A stretch of DNA of 64,000 nucleotides from the NCBI GenBank assembly GCA_029747585.1, contig JAPEVF010000040.1:57932-121931 (forward strand), in the 5' to 3' direction. The stretch is from Pleurotus djamor. Lineage: Eukaryota > Basidiomycota > Agaricomycetes > Agaricales > Pleurotaceae. Made by a program: the position numbers and the translations under genes. Below, piece after piece: positions 13,001 through 26,392 of the stretch (positions are counted from its first letter, which is position 1; each line of letters starts with the position of its first letter). The notes under the pieces are model-generated. The model had not been told where the DNA came from and ran no database searches. It was given only the letters and a program-made list of their open reading frames with translations.

Positions 13001-14897
13001 CCTCTACGTGTCAAGCTCTTCTCCTGATGGGTTATCGAGAAGTTGGGATTGGTGCAATGGCTCAGGCATGGACCTACATTGGTATGGCCGTACGCATGGC
13101 CCAAGATCTTGGTATCCACCGTAGTGCTGATGATTGGGCGCGGGCGGAGCTAGGTGGTCGTCTGTTCAATGATTCTGAACTTCATGAAAGGAAAAGAATC
13201 TGGTATGGCTGTGTCATCATGGATAAGTATGTCTCGGCCTACATAGGTTCGTTCAGTCACCTTCCATTCCGATCGCATTCTTTGACATTGACACCTACGT
13301 CTTTGATCAGGGAGACCACTAGCCATCTATGAAAGTGACTTCGACACGCCCCTCCCTGAAGAAGATGAGGTGAGATCAGCTTCACTTTGGTTGATTCCAC
13401 TCTGACACTTTTGCTAGCTGGATGAACATGAGTTATGGAGACCCCATCCTTCCCAGCCTGTCCATGGTCCCCCTTTGCCTCCCGTCCCCGGTCGTATACT
13501 CTCTTGCTTCAATCGCTCCGCATCTCTCTGTGAGCTCTGTCGTCTTTTCAAATACCCCTTTTATTCACCGTTTGTCGAAGCTAACATATTGGGTCAAATC
13601 ATGGAAGGACTATACGCCATTCGGCCTCGAAACAGCCGTCACGAAGCCGCAGCGCGTTTGGAACGTATCCTTGACAAGTGGCATATCGATCTGCCTGACC
13701 ATCTTCATTACGAACCGGGCTCACACAAGTACACCGTCCCCCCACCACACGTCCTCAACTTACATCTCCAGTACTGGTGCACGGTAGTCTTGTTACACCG
13801 ACCGTTGTGCGTATGTCTCTCCTTCGCATGACCAAGTCTCATCCTTCGTAGTATCCGTCGCATGCCGAAGAACAAGCTGTAAGCATGTTGTTATCTTCTT
13901 TCTACTTCCTGCCTAATTCCCCGTCAGTAGTCCGGTCTCCATGGCAGACTCGGACGCTAAAGCCTTGGCGGAGCGTAGCTACAACGTCTGCATAGCCGCA
14001 GCGAACCACATTACTACTATCGGTAAGCCCGGGCAACCCTGCACATAGATACTGACTTAACAACGATCTAGTCAACGAGTACATCGAGAACTGGTGTATC
14101 AAACGTGGCGCTGTTTTCCTCTGCTATTATGTGTTCACCGCCAGCCTCATGCATACTGCCGCACGTGAGTGGTATCTGAATCTTTCGGGCGTCGACTCAC
14201 GGTGTTATTAGTGTCGTTTTATCCCAACGACCTTCAAGCCCAAGTCGGTCTCATGAAGTGTATGGACGCTTTACGGCGATTAGAAGTTGTCTGGCCAAGC
14301 GCCGCTCGTGCCCTCGAACTTCTCCGAGGTTCTAAGTTGAATCTCGACCAAGAGGCCGTCGCCCGTGTCGTTTCTCCCAGCGCCACGCGTCGTAAACGTT
14401 CTGCCGATACGTGTCTGGATGACTTATCCAACCGCAGTCGATCTGAGACCCAAGAGATGCTTAACCTTCGACCTCAAAACGCTTACGGCCCAGTCTGCAC
14501 TACTGGTCCCGGCGGTGTATATTCGCCCAGCGAGAACGACGGGTCGTCAATACGCACGCCTTATTTCCATTCGTATGAGCGATGGACATCTGATACTTCC
14601 AATACAGAGATACCCTTCTCGGGGCCTCTATCCACGTCTGTGCTACCGCAGATGTATAGCACCGGGTTGGCCGCGGACGAGCGCGCAGTCACGGCTGGCA
14701 GTCGTTCCCATCCAAACCCAGAACATGGGCAAGGTCATGGTCAGCAACAATCTCAGCAGCAACAACGAGTTCCCCCGTATTGGAACGATTATTCCGCGTT
14801 CACTGCGTACGGAAACCTCCCTCAGGGCCCCGCTACTCAAGGCGGTTCATCGATGTACATGCCCGAACAATACGGTATATATGGTATGTTCACCTAA
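10066..14897 (+). CDS. Zn2Cys6 transcription factor with Fungal_trans domain, XlnR-type
   Basis: This is a nuclear regulator of the family that includes the xylanolytic activator XlnR. The start is the ATG opening MNTLPASDGLYFISEL. The zinc cluster has CDQC, the SKCKCE stretch, CRSC and CTF, with spacings matching C-x2-C-x6-C-x8-C-x2-C-x6-C; an intron of about 381 nt (10752-11132) splits it before the last Cys. Next comes FLGPSRKRGPPKGYIDAIE and a linker coil (ARLHQTEALLG), typical of XlnR relatives. The regulatory middle domain runs from LLELYFTYVHPSFPIIHKKT through MGYREVGIGAMAQAWTYIGM and AVRMAQDLGIHRSADDWARA to the helical block near WPSAARALELLRGSKLN. The end is Gln/Pro/Gly-rich. About ten exons are implied. 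Several N fall in coding sequence, so residue-level reading is incomplete. The carbohydrate-regulation role is inferred from family only. Confidence 0.85.
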
Positions 14898-17800
14898 GGA
14901 TATGCTTTGCTCGCTGCCTGCTGACTCACCGCCTCAAGGAACTAATCATCCACCACGCCTATAGTCCTTCTTGCTTTCGTCGCTTTTTTGTCAATCGCTC
15001 TTCACTGCTCTTCCAAGACATTGTTCAATGCATACTCGTCGTTGCCCCATGTCATATACCACTTTTATGTATTACCAGGTTCATCATTAGCAACATTTGT
15101 CACTTGTGGAATCATCATGCACTAGGTCATCCGGGCGCGACGAGTGGAGCTTGATCAAAAAGAGAGTAAGCGTTTTCACACATATTTGTCAAAGTAGGTT
15201 CTATTTCCTAAGAATAAAACTATTCGTGTCATACACGCCCACGGCTGGGTACTGATTTAGGTGTTCTAGTGGACACGCCTCGTGCCTTATGGGTTCTTAT
15301 GCCCGTGGAATAGGCCCTTCTCTCCGTTTGTATGATCGACCGGTAAGCAGTTATCTACCAGCGGAGATATCCTTCGTCGGTCTTGTGGGATTACCCCATT
15401 CCTCATTTTTACTCTATCCACTGATATCAGTGATGGGCTTTTGACGTGGCCGTCATGGCCTCCCCACATAACATTCTTGATAACGATTGAAGATGCCACA
15501 GACCAGATGAACGATAAACGCGTGTGCGTCGGGTGTCGGGTGGTCATCTAAGATTTAGAAGAGGTGCAACGTGAAATAAAGCGACCAAATTTTTTGAGGT
15601 GAAATTTAGTCTTGGGTCGAGTGTTTCACATCTTTCCGCCTTATTTCGCATTTTTGTGAATACTTCCAAAGTCAGAGTGGGGCTTCTTCCGGGTTCCCTT
15701 TTCCAGCGACCGCCTTGCCGATTTCGGGTTCCGACAGCCCGAGAAGCGCTCAACACTTCCTGGTTCGAACAGCTACCTCTCCGGAATATGCCCTTCTGTT
15801 CGCTACCACATCCCTCCGGATGCTCCCTTGCTATGTGGATACTCTGAAACAATGAAACGATGGTTGGACACCCCAACTGGGTTATGCGAACGTCGGGTCT
15901 GCTAAGCTCCCTGCTACCTCAGCTGCTCCTTGACTACAAGTCTAAGAGTCATCACTTTTTTTCAACCCTACTCGAAACTGGGGGTTCGCCTTTTTCTGAA
16001 GACACCATCGTCAGGGTGCGGAGAATTATGGATGCCATGTGGGCTAAACGGTCGAAAAGTTCACACTCGCTTTTCTCGGTAAGTGGTCAACAGCGTCTTG
16101 TCAACGAATGCAAGTTGAAGCGTTGACTTCGCATCAAAGCAACGCTCCCGAAATCTCGGCCCCTCGAACACAGCATTGTGTCGCGATGTTGCTTTGTGGG
16201 CGATCCTGGTGGAATGCTGACGCGTCGAGCAAGTGTCCGAGAAACGGTTGCTGAGTCTAAACGTCACTTCCTTGGGTCAAGATCACGTAAAGTTCAGGCC
16301 AAGCCATGTCCTGGATCCTGATGGGGGCCTCGAAACGATGCCTGGAACGCCTCAGGCTGCTTGCAGGACTTGGTTTGGCGACACCACCATCCGAATTTGC
16401 TGCTCGTTGCTCTCCCTGAACTCCCTCACAGCCTCAAGTGTCATGACGCCTCTGGACAATCTCCGATCGCGAGTGGGGAAACGGGTGCACGCGCTTGCGC
16501 GAGCTTGACCATACCAACAAACGATGTACGTATGGAAAGGCACATAAAGAAGAAGAAGAAAAGGGCTACACATCAGGGTTTCTTCCTGACGAACTCCTCA
16601 TGTATGGATTCTTCCTTCTTTTCTTTTCTTTNCTTGAATTCTGTTTGAACAATTGAAAAGATAAAGGAGTTTTGAATGCTTTGGTTGGCTTGTGGCGGTA
16701 GTGCCCCTGCAGGGAGATCGCTGCACGTTGATCCCAACACCCCCTGGCGTCCCCTGGCATCTTTGAATCCGTGCCGACGGGACAAGATCCACGCACACGT
16801 GAACCCGACTTTTGGGTTTGACATCGCGTAAATCGCTTCTTCCCTAACGCCACTTCCCCGACGAAGACTTTGTGGGTAACGTGGATANATCAAGAATGTA
16901 TTCACGAGATCAAAGATTTACGAGAGGAAAAAAACAAACATACGACCGATGTTCGCATGCGCAATACGAAATGTTTTTTCCTCCGTCATCTTCCATCATC
17001 ATCGTTCATGAGGGCCGACGGGCTTGGCCCGTTTACGACTCGACTTGGGAGTGCCCGGAGGCCTCCTTGATTCTCGTCTTTCTGTCTCGGGATGGTTTCT
17101 TTCGAAGGCCGAGGATGGATGACGGANTTTTCTCCGAACTCACCTGAAGTTTGAAGAAATTCCCATTGGTTCTAGTCCGAGGCCTGAGGTTTGAAGTTCG
17201 TGAGTTCTTTTTGCTTCTGATGTGAGATCAAGGGCACGTCCTTATCAAAACAATTGGTGTACTCTTGTGCACGCAAACCTTGTTTATTTTTTCTCTCATG
17301 CAGCAGTGAGAAGCAAACACGAATAGCCAACTTGGCTCTCACACACCTCACACATCCTCTCTCTGCCTCTCCCACACGCGCTCCTCACTCAATCCTCGTT
17401 TATTTCGCAGGACCAAGTACGGGACGCGCGAAGTCAAGCCCCCGTTATTTCCCCACCCCACGGAAACCCTTCGTCNTCTTGTACATCCGACGCGTTTCAA
17501 AAGGTGCTATTGCTGTCGCACCCACGTTTCTCTCTTTGCTCTTGCTTAAAAGAGAGAACTCTATCAAAAGATGTGTTTGTTCGTTACGCGGTTTTTTCTC
17601 TGGGTTCCTTCTTTTGAGGAAAGATCTTTCGCGGGGCGCCGAAAGAACATGCCAGAGAATCTTCGAAATAATCGATGTGTCAATGACGAGAGGCTCCGAA
17701 CAGGAAGGAACAACGACGACGGAAGGTGATGTGGTTTCGTACCACTGCCTAGGAGAAGAGCGGAGGAGAGGGGGAGACAGTCACTTCTGTCATGTTACGC

Positions 17801-19626
17801 GTGTTCGTTCCTTGTCCCCTGTTGTTGCAATCATTGGGGGAGCTCGTACTGATATGGCATAGAACGGACAACCAATCCATCGCGTCGTTAATTCCGATCC
17901 GACAAGTACTCGGGCGACTTTTTGACGATGGCTTGCGCCCGGGGGCCGATGTCTCTCACATCTGCAATTCGGTGGGGTTTCCGTATGTCGTTCCTGTGCG
18001 GGAAGACTGGTGATTGGCAGTTGTCGCTGGCGGCTTTGGGCTCCATGATGCGATAAAGCTGCCATATCCNGTTTGACACCTTCGTTTTCTTTCCCGTGGG
18101 TCTATGGGAAGATGGATGTGCGTAAGTACAAATCGAAGGAAGGGGTAGGATAAGCTTTCTGTCCACGCTTTCAGTGACAGNGATGACTTTACTTACAGTT
18201 ATACTATAGCTTGCGAGATCGATCCAAGTTAGAGGTGTGGCGACTGGCGAATTGGCGGAATTCGGATCTGTTTTTGATTGCTAAAAATACTGGCTTGTCG
18301 TAGGACGTGNATTTTGTGGTAAGTCGGTTACGGGGTTTCTTTTTGTCAGACACGTTGGTTGATTGGGTTGGTGGTTTACAGTGCTGGGAAAGACACGTCG
18401 GAAAGTGCGGCTTGCGATGGTTTTGGAAACTTTAGGCTTTCTCAAGGCTAGCAGGCCGGATTGGGCAAACTTGCTCGATGTACCGGGATGACTGACTTGT
18501 CGCTTTATTAGTGACTTCAACGTTGATGAACGTTCGTTCTCGTCGTCCTCCTCAAAATCCACCGTCTACCCTCACAGTCGCTGTCCATGTCCATCTGCCC
18601 GTCGATTGGCTACTGCACTGGCAGCGGCTATCTGGCGAATTCATGCCTGATAGCGAAGTAACTCTGCTCGACACGCGCTCCTCCATGTAACTTTTGATGC
18701 TCCTATGGCTGAATAGCGTTCCGNGTACGGTACCTCGAGGCTCACAAGCTGGTTATAGAAAGGTTGGATCGGCGGTTGGAGCCCTTAATTGGTTTCCTTG
18801 AGCTTCTCCCCTTCCCCTCCCCTCTCCCCGTGCTATCAAGCTTCTTTCGGACCGTATGGGCTTTCCACTGGAGCAGCGATGATTGATATATGAAGCTTGC
18901 CCTTCACATCTTGCTTCTGCGTCTGCTACTCAGAGGTGATATACTGTTACTTTACTTGTCCTTTCGTCGTACTTTTTTGGTGTAGAAAATACCTGCTACC
19001 TGCGCTGTGGGTGTCGACGCCTGAGCCATCATTTTAGGAACGTCATATATTTCCAGGTCGACTTTCTGTTGGCCGACGCAGGGGTGATGCGAAGGAGAAA
19101 ATGAGGTGTGCCGAATATGGAACTTGTGATATCGCGAGTGGTTTTGGCTGCCTGGCCTCATGTGGCCCTGCAAGTCAGCCACTAGCTCGCCTTCCCCTTC
19201 TTCTTCCTCCCTCCCTCCTCCCCCTCTCCTCCCGCTCTACCTCTGCTTCAGCCAGGAAAGGCCCGACTCTGGTTTTTGGGACTTTTTTAGTGGACTTGGG
19301 CTTCCGTGTCAGGCCAGTTCGGAAGCGCGCTCTATCAGCCAAAGAAGCCCCCTTTGAACAGGTTTCCATAATTTTCTCCTTTATCTTCTCTCCCTGTGAG
19401 TATGCGTGATATCCTGTCCTCTTATCTCCTGCGTTCTTGATCTGCCCAACGCTGACACGACGACTCCGAATTTCTGAAAGGCATTCGTTTTTCCTTTTCG
19501 CAGAGAAGAAAAGGGATTTTGGGAAACGACTTTGGCGTATTCGTTCCCCAGCTGCATGCCCGATTTCGTTCTTAAAGAGCGCAGACTTTTTACCCCTTCT
19601 TTTGCATTGGCATCGGCGACGATAAC
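14898..19626. other. 4.7 kb region without a recognisable gene
   Basis: This is the longest gene-poor stretch of the window. No frame on either strand shows a domain or a consistent exon chain. From about 17260 on, the + strand is increasingly C/T-rich with short pyrimidine tracts, as in fungal promoters and long 5' leaders. It directly precedes the start at 19627, so part of it is probably the leader and control region of that gene. No tRNA or repeat was recognised. Confidence 0.5.
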
Positions 19627-21880
19627 ATGCTCATCAAGCTTACTCCTCAAGCACCTCACCCGACGGTGCTTTTCACCGTCTCCTTCGCGAACCTCCCGGA
19701 AACACTACCTTGTCCCCTTTCTTGGGCGAACCAGCTGAATTGCCTCTCCGCCGACGAACTCGATGTCCCGACGAATCACCACTGTCTTGACAAAGCGGCC
19801 ATCGTGCCAAATTTGTTGGAGAACGTCACTTTTGATTTGAACACCATGATGGCGAGTTGCAGCTTTGTTGATGGGGTCATGGTAGAGTGGCCTATTGCGG
19901 ATCCGGGGTGCTTGAACGCTCTTATGGGTGTTGTCAGTGACGTTAGTGATTCTGCTTTGGAGGCAGAGAGGGAAAGGCTGAGGGAGAAGGAAGAGGAGCG
20001 ACAGAGGACGTTGGATTTGATGACGCCGCCACCGAGTCCGACGAAGCCCAAAGGCCACAAAAAGCAACGTTCGCTGCTGATGACTATCGTTGCGTGCGTG
20101 TCTCGTAGTTTCACGGCTTTCCCTCAAGCTGACGCTATGGCTTTTCCGCATAGTTCTCTTGTTCCCCTGGGTTCATCACGACACTCTTCGAATTCGCTAC
20201 CGACGCTGCCAACTTCCGCGCCGCCTTCACCTCCTCTTTCACCGCGACCTTCAACTGCTTCTTCATTTTCGATACCACCGTCATCTGGTCCTTCAGCGAG
20301 AACTCTACGGAGACGAGCGCGGTCTACACTTGTCGATACATTCCGGCGGTACATTTTACCAGAGTTGGTCCCCCCATCTACCAAAGGGAGGCTATTATGC
20401 CTGGCTGGTGCAAAGCAACATCCGGCGCGCCTCAATGCGCATCCTGGGCTTGGTAGAGAAGTCTGGTGGTTACATCCACGATATTGGAAGACCACGGGTT
20501 GACTATGGCCCAGACGCGATGCTTGACACTACGACCGTGTGCACGCCCACCTCGCTCTATGACGACGACGACGATACGGATACGGATGGTTCATCGGTCC
20601 ACACACCTTCGTCGTCCCATTTCAACACGATGACCAGCGCATATACGGCTCAATTCGCATCACAGTCTGATCCGTCATTTGGGCGTCAGCCGAGTTCGTA
20701 CGATTGTCCCCGATACACTCAACGGTGTCTCCTTACTGGCCACGAAATTGAAGAGTACCACTATCTTTCGAACTTTGTCGATCGTCTTCAACGACTTTTT
20801 GCGAGTGTTCAAGTGCAGAATGAACGCATCGATGGCGACAACGCGCATAATGAGGCGATATTGGAAATTCGATCGAGACGTCGTGCATGGCTTAATCGCA
20901 GCTTAGCTGGCGGTGCTCATCATAGCCCTCGAAACATTGGTCTTTCCATGCCGTTCAGGAGGTCGCCGTTGGCACATACGTCGTGGACAAGCGAAGACTA
21001 TGATTTAGTCATGACTCCTGTCAACCTGGATTCGTTTATGGACGATTCTAAGCAGCTCGAGCCGGATTATGAAGCGAAGCTTTCAGAGGGTGTTAGTCGA
21101 CTGAGACTGAGTGACGGACCCAAGCTCTTCCCCGTCTTGGAAGAGAGCGAAGGGGAGGTCGAAGAAGATCCTTGTTTTGTTTCTCGGGAGTTTGGCGCTG
21201 AATTTGGAGTAGATTTGGAGGGTGGGATGCACGGCTTCGAGCATCGTGCAGCGTATGAGACGGCAGATGGTGATATGGTCATCGGAAGTGAAGGTCTTCG
21301 AGTCGAATTTGATGCTCCGCAAATACGACCTCGGTTGCGCACGAGCAGCATGATGCAACGGCGACGATTTGACAATGCTCCGTTGTCCGAAACCGAGTTT
21401 CCCCCTTCACCCACATCCATCGCATCTTCCCCTCCTCGGACACCATCGTCGTCGCCAAATAATTTTTGCTACCCTTCCCCGCATCTTCTAGACTCGTCCT
21501 CACTTCTCTGTCAGCCAATTCAACGAGCTCCTTCTTCTCCTTCGGCATTTCCCTCCTCAAGCGATCAGATGACTGTCAGTCGGACAGGCATGGAGTTGGA
21601 AAGATCATCACCATCAGTATCAGCGCAAGTCCACTCTGACATGGACGTCGACATGTGTGTTTATGATTATTCCGGGGGCGGTCATCGCGTTCAACATCCG
21701 GATGAGGAGTTTACCCTGGGCATGGATATTCCAGTGAAGCTGAGAGTACATGTCCCCTCCCCTACGCGTGGGCGCAAACCCCCTCCGCCTCCTGGGTATA
21801 CCATGGGTGTCCCGGTTCATGCGGACGATGATGATTGGATTGTCAATTCGTCGAACGGAGTCATCATCGATTGCCGATAA
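19627..21880 (+). CDS. Conserved basidiomycete protein of unknown function, one frame break
   Basis: I do not recognise a named domain. The protein begins MLIKLTPQAPHP and has a short Asp/Glu-poor region, a charged coil (ERERLREKEEERQRTL), a Ser/Pro-rich stretch, then a conserved-looking block (RRARSTLVDTFRRYILPEL, then KGGYYAWLVQSNIRRAS). After this come a Ser/Asp linker, a second helical block (CLLTGHEIEEYHYLSNFVDR with RSRRRAWLNRS), and an acidic, Ser/Pro-rich tail ending SNGVIIDCR. The first part is open in one frame (from 19627) and the rest in the next frame (to 21880). The switch must lie near 20370-20390, where there is a run of six C and a GGG, and no intron fits. A sequencing or assembly error of one base is the simplest explanation; a true frameshift would make it a pseudogene. 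Total length would be about 750 aa. Confidence 0.7.
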
Positions 21881-23088
21881 GTGGTACCGGTGCGGGGATA
21901 TAGGATCCTGCAAACCTTCGGCGGTGCTTAATGTCTATTGTTTCCTTTTCCTGTCTCCCTTCGGCGGCTCGGTGGCGATCCCCATTTTCAAGTTTCCGCG
22001 CGCGTATCTTAAGATCGGGCGCAGGAAAACCTCTGGTTATTCCTCTCCTCTACTTCGCGGTTTCCTCGCCNTCGGTNGTGTTCCNACTTCGACNGTCTGA
22101 TTCTGGCTCGGATCCGTTCTCTCGTCACCTTCTCNCCGACCACTCTAGTCCTTTCGCGTCTACCTGCTTTAACTGCGCTGCTTTCGCCCGCTTGATAGGG
22201 TCTTTCTGGAATGCANCTTCGCGTGTTTTTCCCGCCAACCCCGAATTTTCCTCATCAAACTCCTCCGATAATNNNCATATCATCGAAATTTCCAAGTTGT
22301 ACAAATTAGTGCTNGTTTCCGTTCTTTTCGCCTCTGCTTGTTTGCTCATTGCTATCGCCCATTNCGCCCATTTTTTCTTCATTCATCCGTGCATCATCAA
22401 CATCAGCAATTCATCCCATTCGCAAAGATATATATTTTGAAAGCAANNCATAGCTCATCCATTGTNCTTAGCATACCTCCATGGCATTTCATCTCTTCCC
22501 TCGCACNNTTTTGCACCTCTCCAATCTAATTTGCATCACCNTTTGCATCACCGCTTTTTTGTGCATNACAATATGTTTACCCCCNTCNCNTCAAACTCAA
22601 CCTGTGCATATTTATCTTCCTCCCCNTCTCGTCAACTCCTCGTAGCTTTCATGGTTTATACTAGTCGTTGCTTCCATTCGTTCATCCATCTCTNCTACCA
22701 ACCAACCTTACGTATAACTAGTATACTTCCTCACCCATCCCTCCTAGCTGCGTACCTCGTTCACCTAATACTACTACCATTCTGCATGACGCATATTCAN
22801 AANNTANNCNNNNNCNTCAATCGGCCAGTTATTGCCGAATTAGTTTGGACTCTTCTTGCTTCTTCTGCTTTNTTTTGGTATCTACTGGAAGTTGGCTCTA
22901 TCTCATACATCTTGCTCACTTACTTACAGTTAGGTTTAGGCTTTATGGAATGCTGGTATTGATGCCGACGCAAAATACANGNGGATCCCTTCAGACACCG
23001 AGCCCCTATTTATGTCTTAGACTAAGACGCGCCACCCNCGCCATGGAAATTGCAATCTCTTGCGCTTTCTTCTTGACGACCACCAACT
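21881..23088. other. N-rich, pyrimidine-rich intergenic region
   Basis: Many N occur (including a run near 22799-22816), and the + strand is strongly C/T-rich between 22080 and 22800. The apparent open frames here are products of base composition. The last part is the 5' flank of the F-box gene at 23089. Confidence 0.6.
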
Positions 23089-25752
23089 ATGCCAGCCAGT
23101 GCACCACGGCGACGCTCGAGTCGATTGGCGAGCTCGTCGAAGCAGGCTCATTNTGAAGAAAAGGACAGCGATGATGAAAAGGAGAGGTCTCTCAGTGGCA
23201 CTCAGCCCGAGGACGCGGACAATGCGAATCAACGCGTCGCAAAGCGTTCGAGACGAAGCAAACCAGCCACTACGACTACGAAAAAGTCGAAGCCTGTCGC
23301 GAGGAGGCAGAAAGGAAAGCTTGCTAATTTACCCCAGATGCCTTTGGACATATTGTTTGAGGTACGCGTCGCGTCTGTCTCACATGTGAAGTACGCGTCG
23401 AGCTGATTGATACGCATATGCAAATAGGTTTTCAAGTTGCTNGAACCTTTGGACTTGCTTCGGCTTGCTNGGACCACCAAAGCCCTCCGTGCAATACTGA
23501 TGAATCGGTCNGCTTTGACTGTTTGGAAAAGCGCTCGTGCGAACGTACCCGACTTGCCCGATTGTCCTGAAGGCATCGCAGAACCGGTCTTTGCGAATTT
23601 TATGTACACGAACAACTGCTCTGTGCGTATCTTTGCTACTCTTGTAGAGTTTCACGGGAGTCNNNCCACTNATTCACGTCTTTAGCAATGCTTGTCACCT
23701 AGGGCTAGCAACGATTTTCCTCCTTATTTCGTCAGGTATTGTAAACGTTGTGTCGAAGACAAGTGAGTTCAAGATCGTGTCATTCAATGACGTTTTCCTT
23801 GACGTCGTTCCACTCAATCCTCGCCGTCAGGGTTTTGTGGGGTGCCGCATATAATGGTCGTTCCCTTGCAGCTTTTTCGCAGAAAATAGCGCACTCCGTT
23901 GCGTATAGCTACGTTGTTTCCCCTGCGCATGGTGGGTAACTGCTTCAGAGATAATATTCATCAACAGCTGACAATGTGCGTGCGTTTCCAGGCCAATCCA
24001 AGCTTGCGTGGCTCATCGTCGAGTTCGAAAGGGCCGTCGAACAGTTACGCTCGTATGAAAATAGTGACGAGGGCTGGTCCAACTTCATTGAAGCACGCAA
24101 GAAAGTACTTGACACGGATCGACTGGTATGTATGATTCCTTTTCATCAAAGCACTGTGTGTTTATTGAATATTTTACAGTGGCATGTCGCGTATAGCGAA
24201 TGGGTTTTCAACAAAGTTGACAAANCGTGCGGGCGAGATAGAAGAAATCAGAGCAAATCGACTGAGCGCGTATGTATCATTTTACTGAGTGCTTGGCTCC
24301 TCCTCGACGAAAATAAATAATGACCACACTATATAGGATTAAAGCCAAACTTTCACAGATAGGTTCGTCTCTGGCCAAATCGCGTCCATCATATTATTCA
24401 GTACCAAGTGTGCAGGCTGGGATGACACATTGGCGGCAATGATCTCATCCGAACATTCTCAACTTATGAGCCATCCTCTCGTGAAACAACCACGACCTCT
24501 GACGGATCGAGGTACGTACACCAGTTTTATACATAGCCGGGCTTTTTCGATCATTTTTCTACAGCCTGGACGAAGATCGAAGCGGATGTTGTAAGCCTAA
24601 TGCGAGTCTTCAAGGCCAATCGCATGGCGAGAGCGCATGCCCAAATCATCAGCGACCGTCGTAAACTACTTGCCCAAGCCGTGACGAACTGGAAAAACAC
24701 GCAGCCCGTCAGCGCCGTAGTCCCAAGCCCGGCGGACTTGCTCCAGATGGAAGAGATGCAGCCGCTGAACGCTAGGATTGAGAACGACCCCGATAATGTG
24801 GAGTTCACCCTCGAGACCTTCGCTGAGTTCTCGACCCAGCTCCCAGACCTATGTGCCAAGTGGATTAGCAAAGCCACCGATATCTTGCTAGACATTTGCA
24901 AGGCTACCCTCTGTCTGCGCCCGGTTACAAGAGATACTTTGAGCTTGGTTACCTCAGTCTTCATCTGCGCAGAGTGCGGAGGTGTCGTCTCGTACCCCGC
25001 TGTTCTGACACACTTTTGCTTTACTAAGCCTCATGCGCAGTTTTATGACCCCGAAGATATCTATGACTTAATCCTTGAGGGTGATTCGTATAACACTCCT
25101 TGGATGAAAGTCGCGCCTCAATCATTGCTTTGGCTTGGCCATTTGAATAATTCTTTGGCTCCTCTCATCAGATCTTGCGGCTTCGATCCCCAAACCACTA
25201 CGCACGACCAACTAGACGAAGAAAATGTCATCATCCGATTTACTGATATATACGGCGGATCGGATATCATGGATTGGAGATCTGCGGTATGTTTTTTCGT
25301 CTCTCTTCCTTAACATGCCATGTTTTCGAATATTGATTGCATTGTACACAGGTCCGTACGGTGGCTGAACACGGCCTTCACGATGGTGAATGGACCCGGG
25401 AAACGGATCAAGAGGTGCTTGATGCAATACCGCAATTAGAGCTAGACTTTTACCGGTTTGAGTGCGCTGTAGTTGTCTGCGTGCACTGCCGGGATTCTCT
25501 CATTGCCCTTGCACTCCCCGCGCACATGAGGCGGTAAGCGATATCTCATTTCAGTACTCAAAATCTCAGTAAATGACTCACCGACGTTGAACTGTTAGCC
25601 ACAAAGAGGATCAGCCAATTTCAAGGAGCGATTTCTGGGTCCACCCGGATAATCCCTTGGAGGCGCTCTTCCGTATTCCTCGTGAAGACGCTTTGAGCGA
25701 TAGCGACGATGACGACCTACTCGTCTACCCCGCCTCTTTCGAATATGAATAG
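23089..25752 (+). CDS. F-box protein with zinc-binding motifs (family C, copy 1)
   Basis: A probable SCF ubiquitin-ligase substrate adaptor of a mushroom-expanded type. The N-terminus is basic (MPASAPRRRSSRLASSS), followed by the family signature KGKLANLPQMPLDILFE and, across an intron at about 23360-23428, LEPLDLLRLARTTKALR, which is the F-box. Then come WKSARANVPDLPDCPEG, a YCKRC pair, a helical middle with a conserved AVVPSPADLLQMEEM segment, a CAEC..H..C motif, the segment IRSCGFDPQTTTHDQLDEEN, and a second motif CVHC....H. The tail is acidic and ends LLVYPASFEYE. About ten short introns are implied. Paralogues lie at 27310-29876, 49104-51732 and 57432-60024. Several N fall in the coding part. 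The substrate is unknown. Confidence 0.75.
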
Positions 25753-26300
25753 ATAAGAGGGGTTTCTTAAGTTATCACACCCTTCCTTTTAATCACCTAT
25801 CTCGTCGAGTCCCCTAATGTTTATATGTATCGCCGTCCTACTCTGTATTCCAATCAGTACATATTTTCCTCAAATCGTCGAAGTCTGAGAAGCACTACGG
25901 CGAGGTCAGTAGCTCAATCTTCGGTCTGGGTACCCATGGACTTCAACTCGGGCTCATGCGACTCTATATACCACATCGAACTTCGTTGCCCAGGTTGCAT
26001 TCCAATCACGAGAATGGACGTACCGCATGGTCAACTCTAACAGCAAGGTCTAGCTGGTATTGTGTCAGGACTTCATATGCTTGTGCTATACTCTTTGGCG
26101 CCAATAAGCTTGCCCCCAGATTCTCTCTACCACGACGGCGCACGAACGACATCTCGACCGAGCGGACGTTTCGAAACAAGTCTCCGCTCTAGATCTTAAA
26201 GAAAAGACAACGCACTCTGGACGAGCTTTTGATCCATCCACTGCCGCCTAGTCCTCCAGTTGAACTGATCGTTCGATATCAACATCATTGCGGCCTTGCT

Positions 26301-26307
26301 TATAAAA
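26301..26307 (+). promoter_or_regulatory. TATA box of the first repeat-peptide gene
   Basis: TATAAAA lies 86 bp before the start codon at 26393, followed by a C/A-rich leader. The placement fits a strong fungal core promoter. Confidence 0.6.
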
Positions 26308-26392
26308 TGGAAGCTTTCCTGTCTCTGAGTTCCCCATCAACAACACAAACCACACTCTGTTCCTATAACCACCTTACATCCAAACGTATAAG

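Noticed and set aside
15740..15790. GGTTCGAACAG string resembling a tRNA T-arm
   Set aside because: No matching acceptor, D or anticodon stems could be formed around it.
22125..22962. Open frames in the N-rich pyrimidine tract
   Set aside because: They arise from C/T-rich composition and contain many unknown residues; no exon structure or domain is visible.
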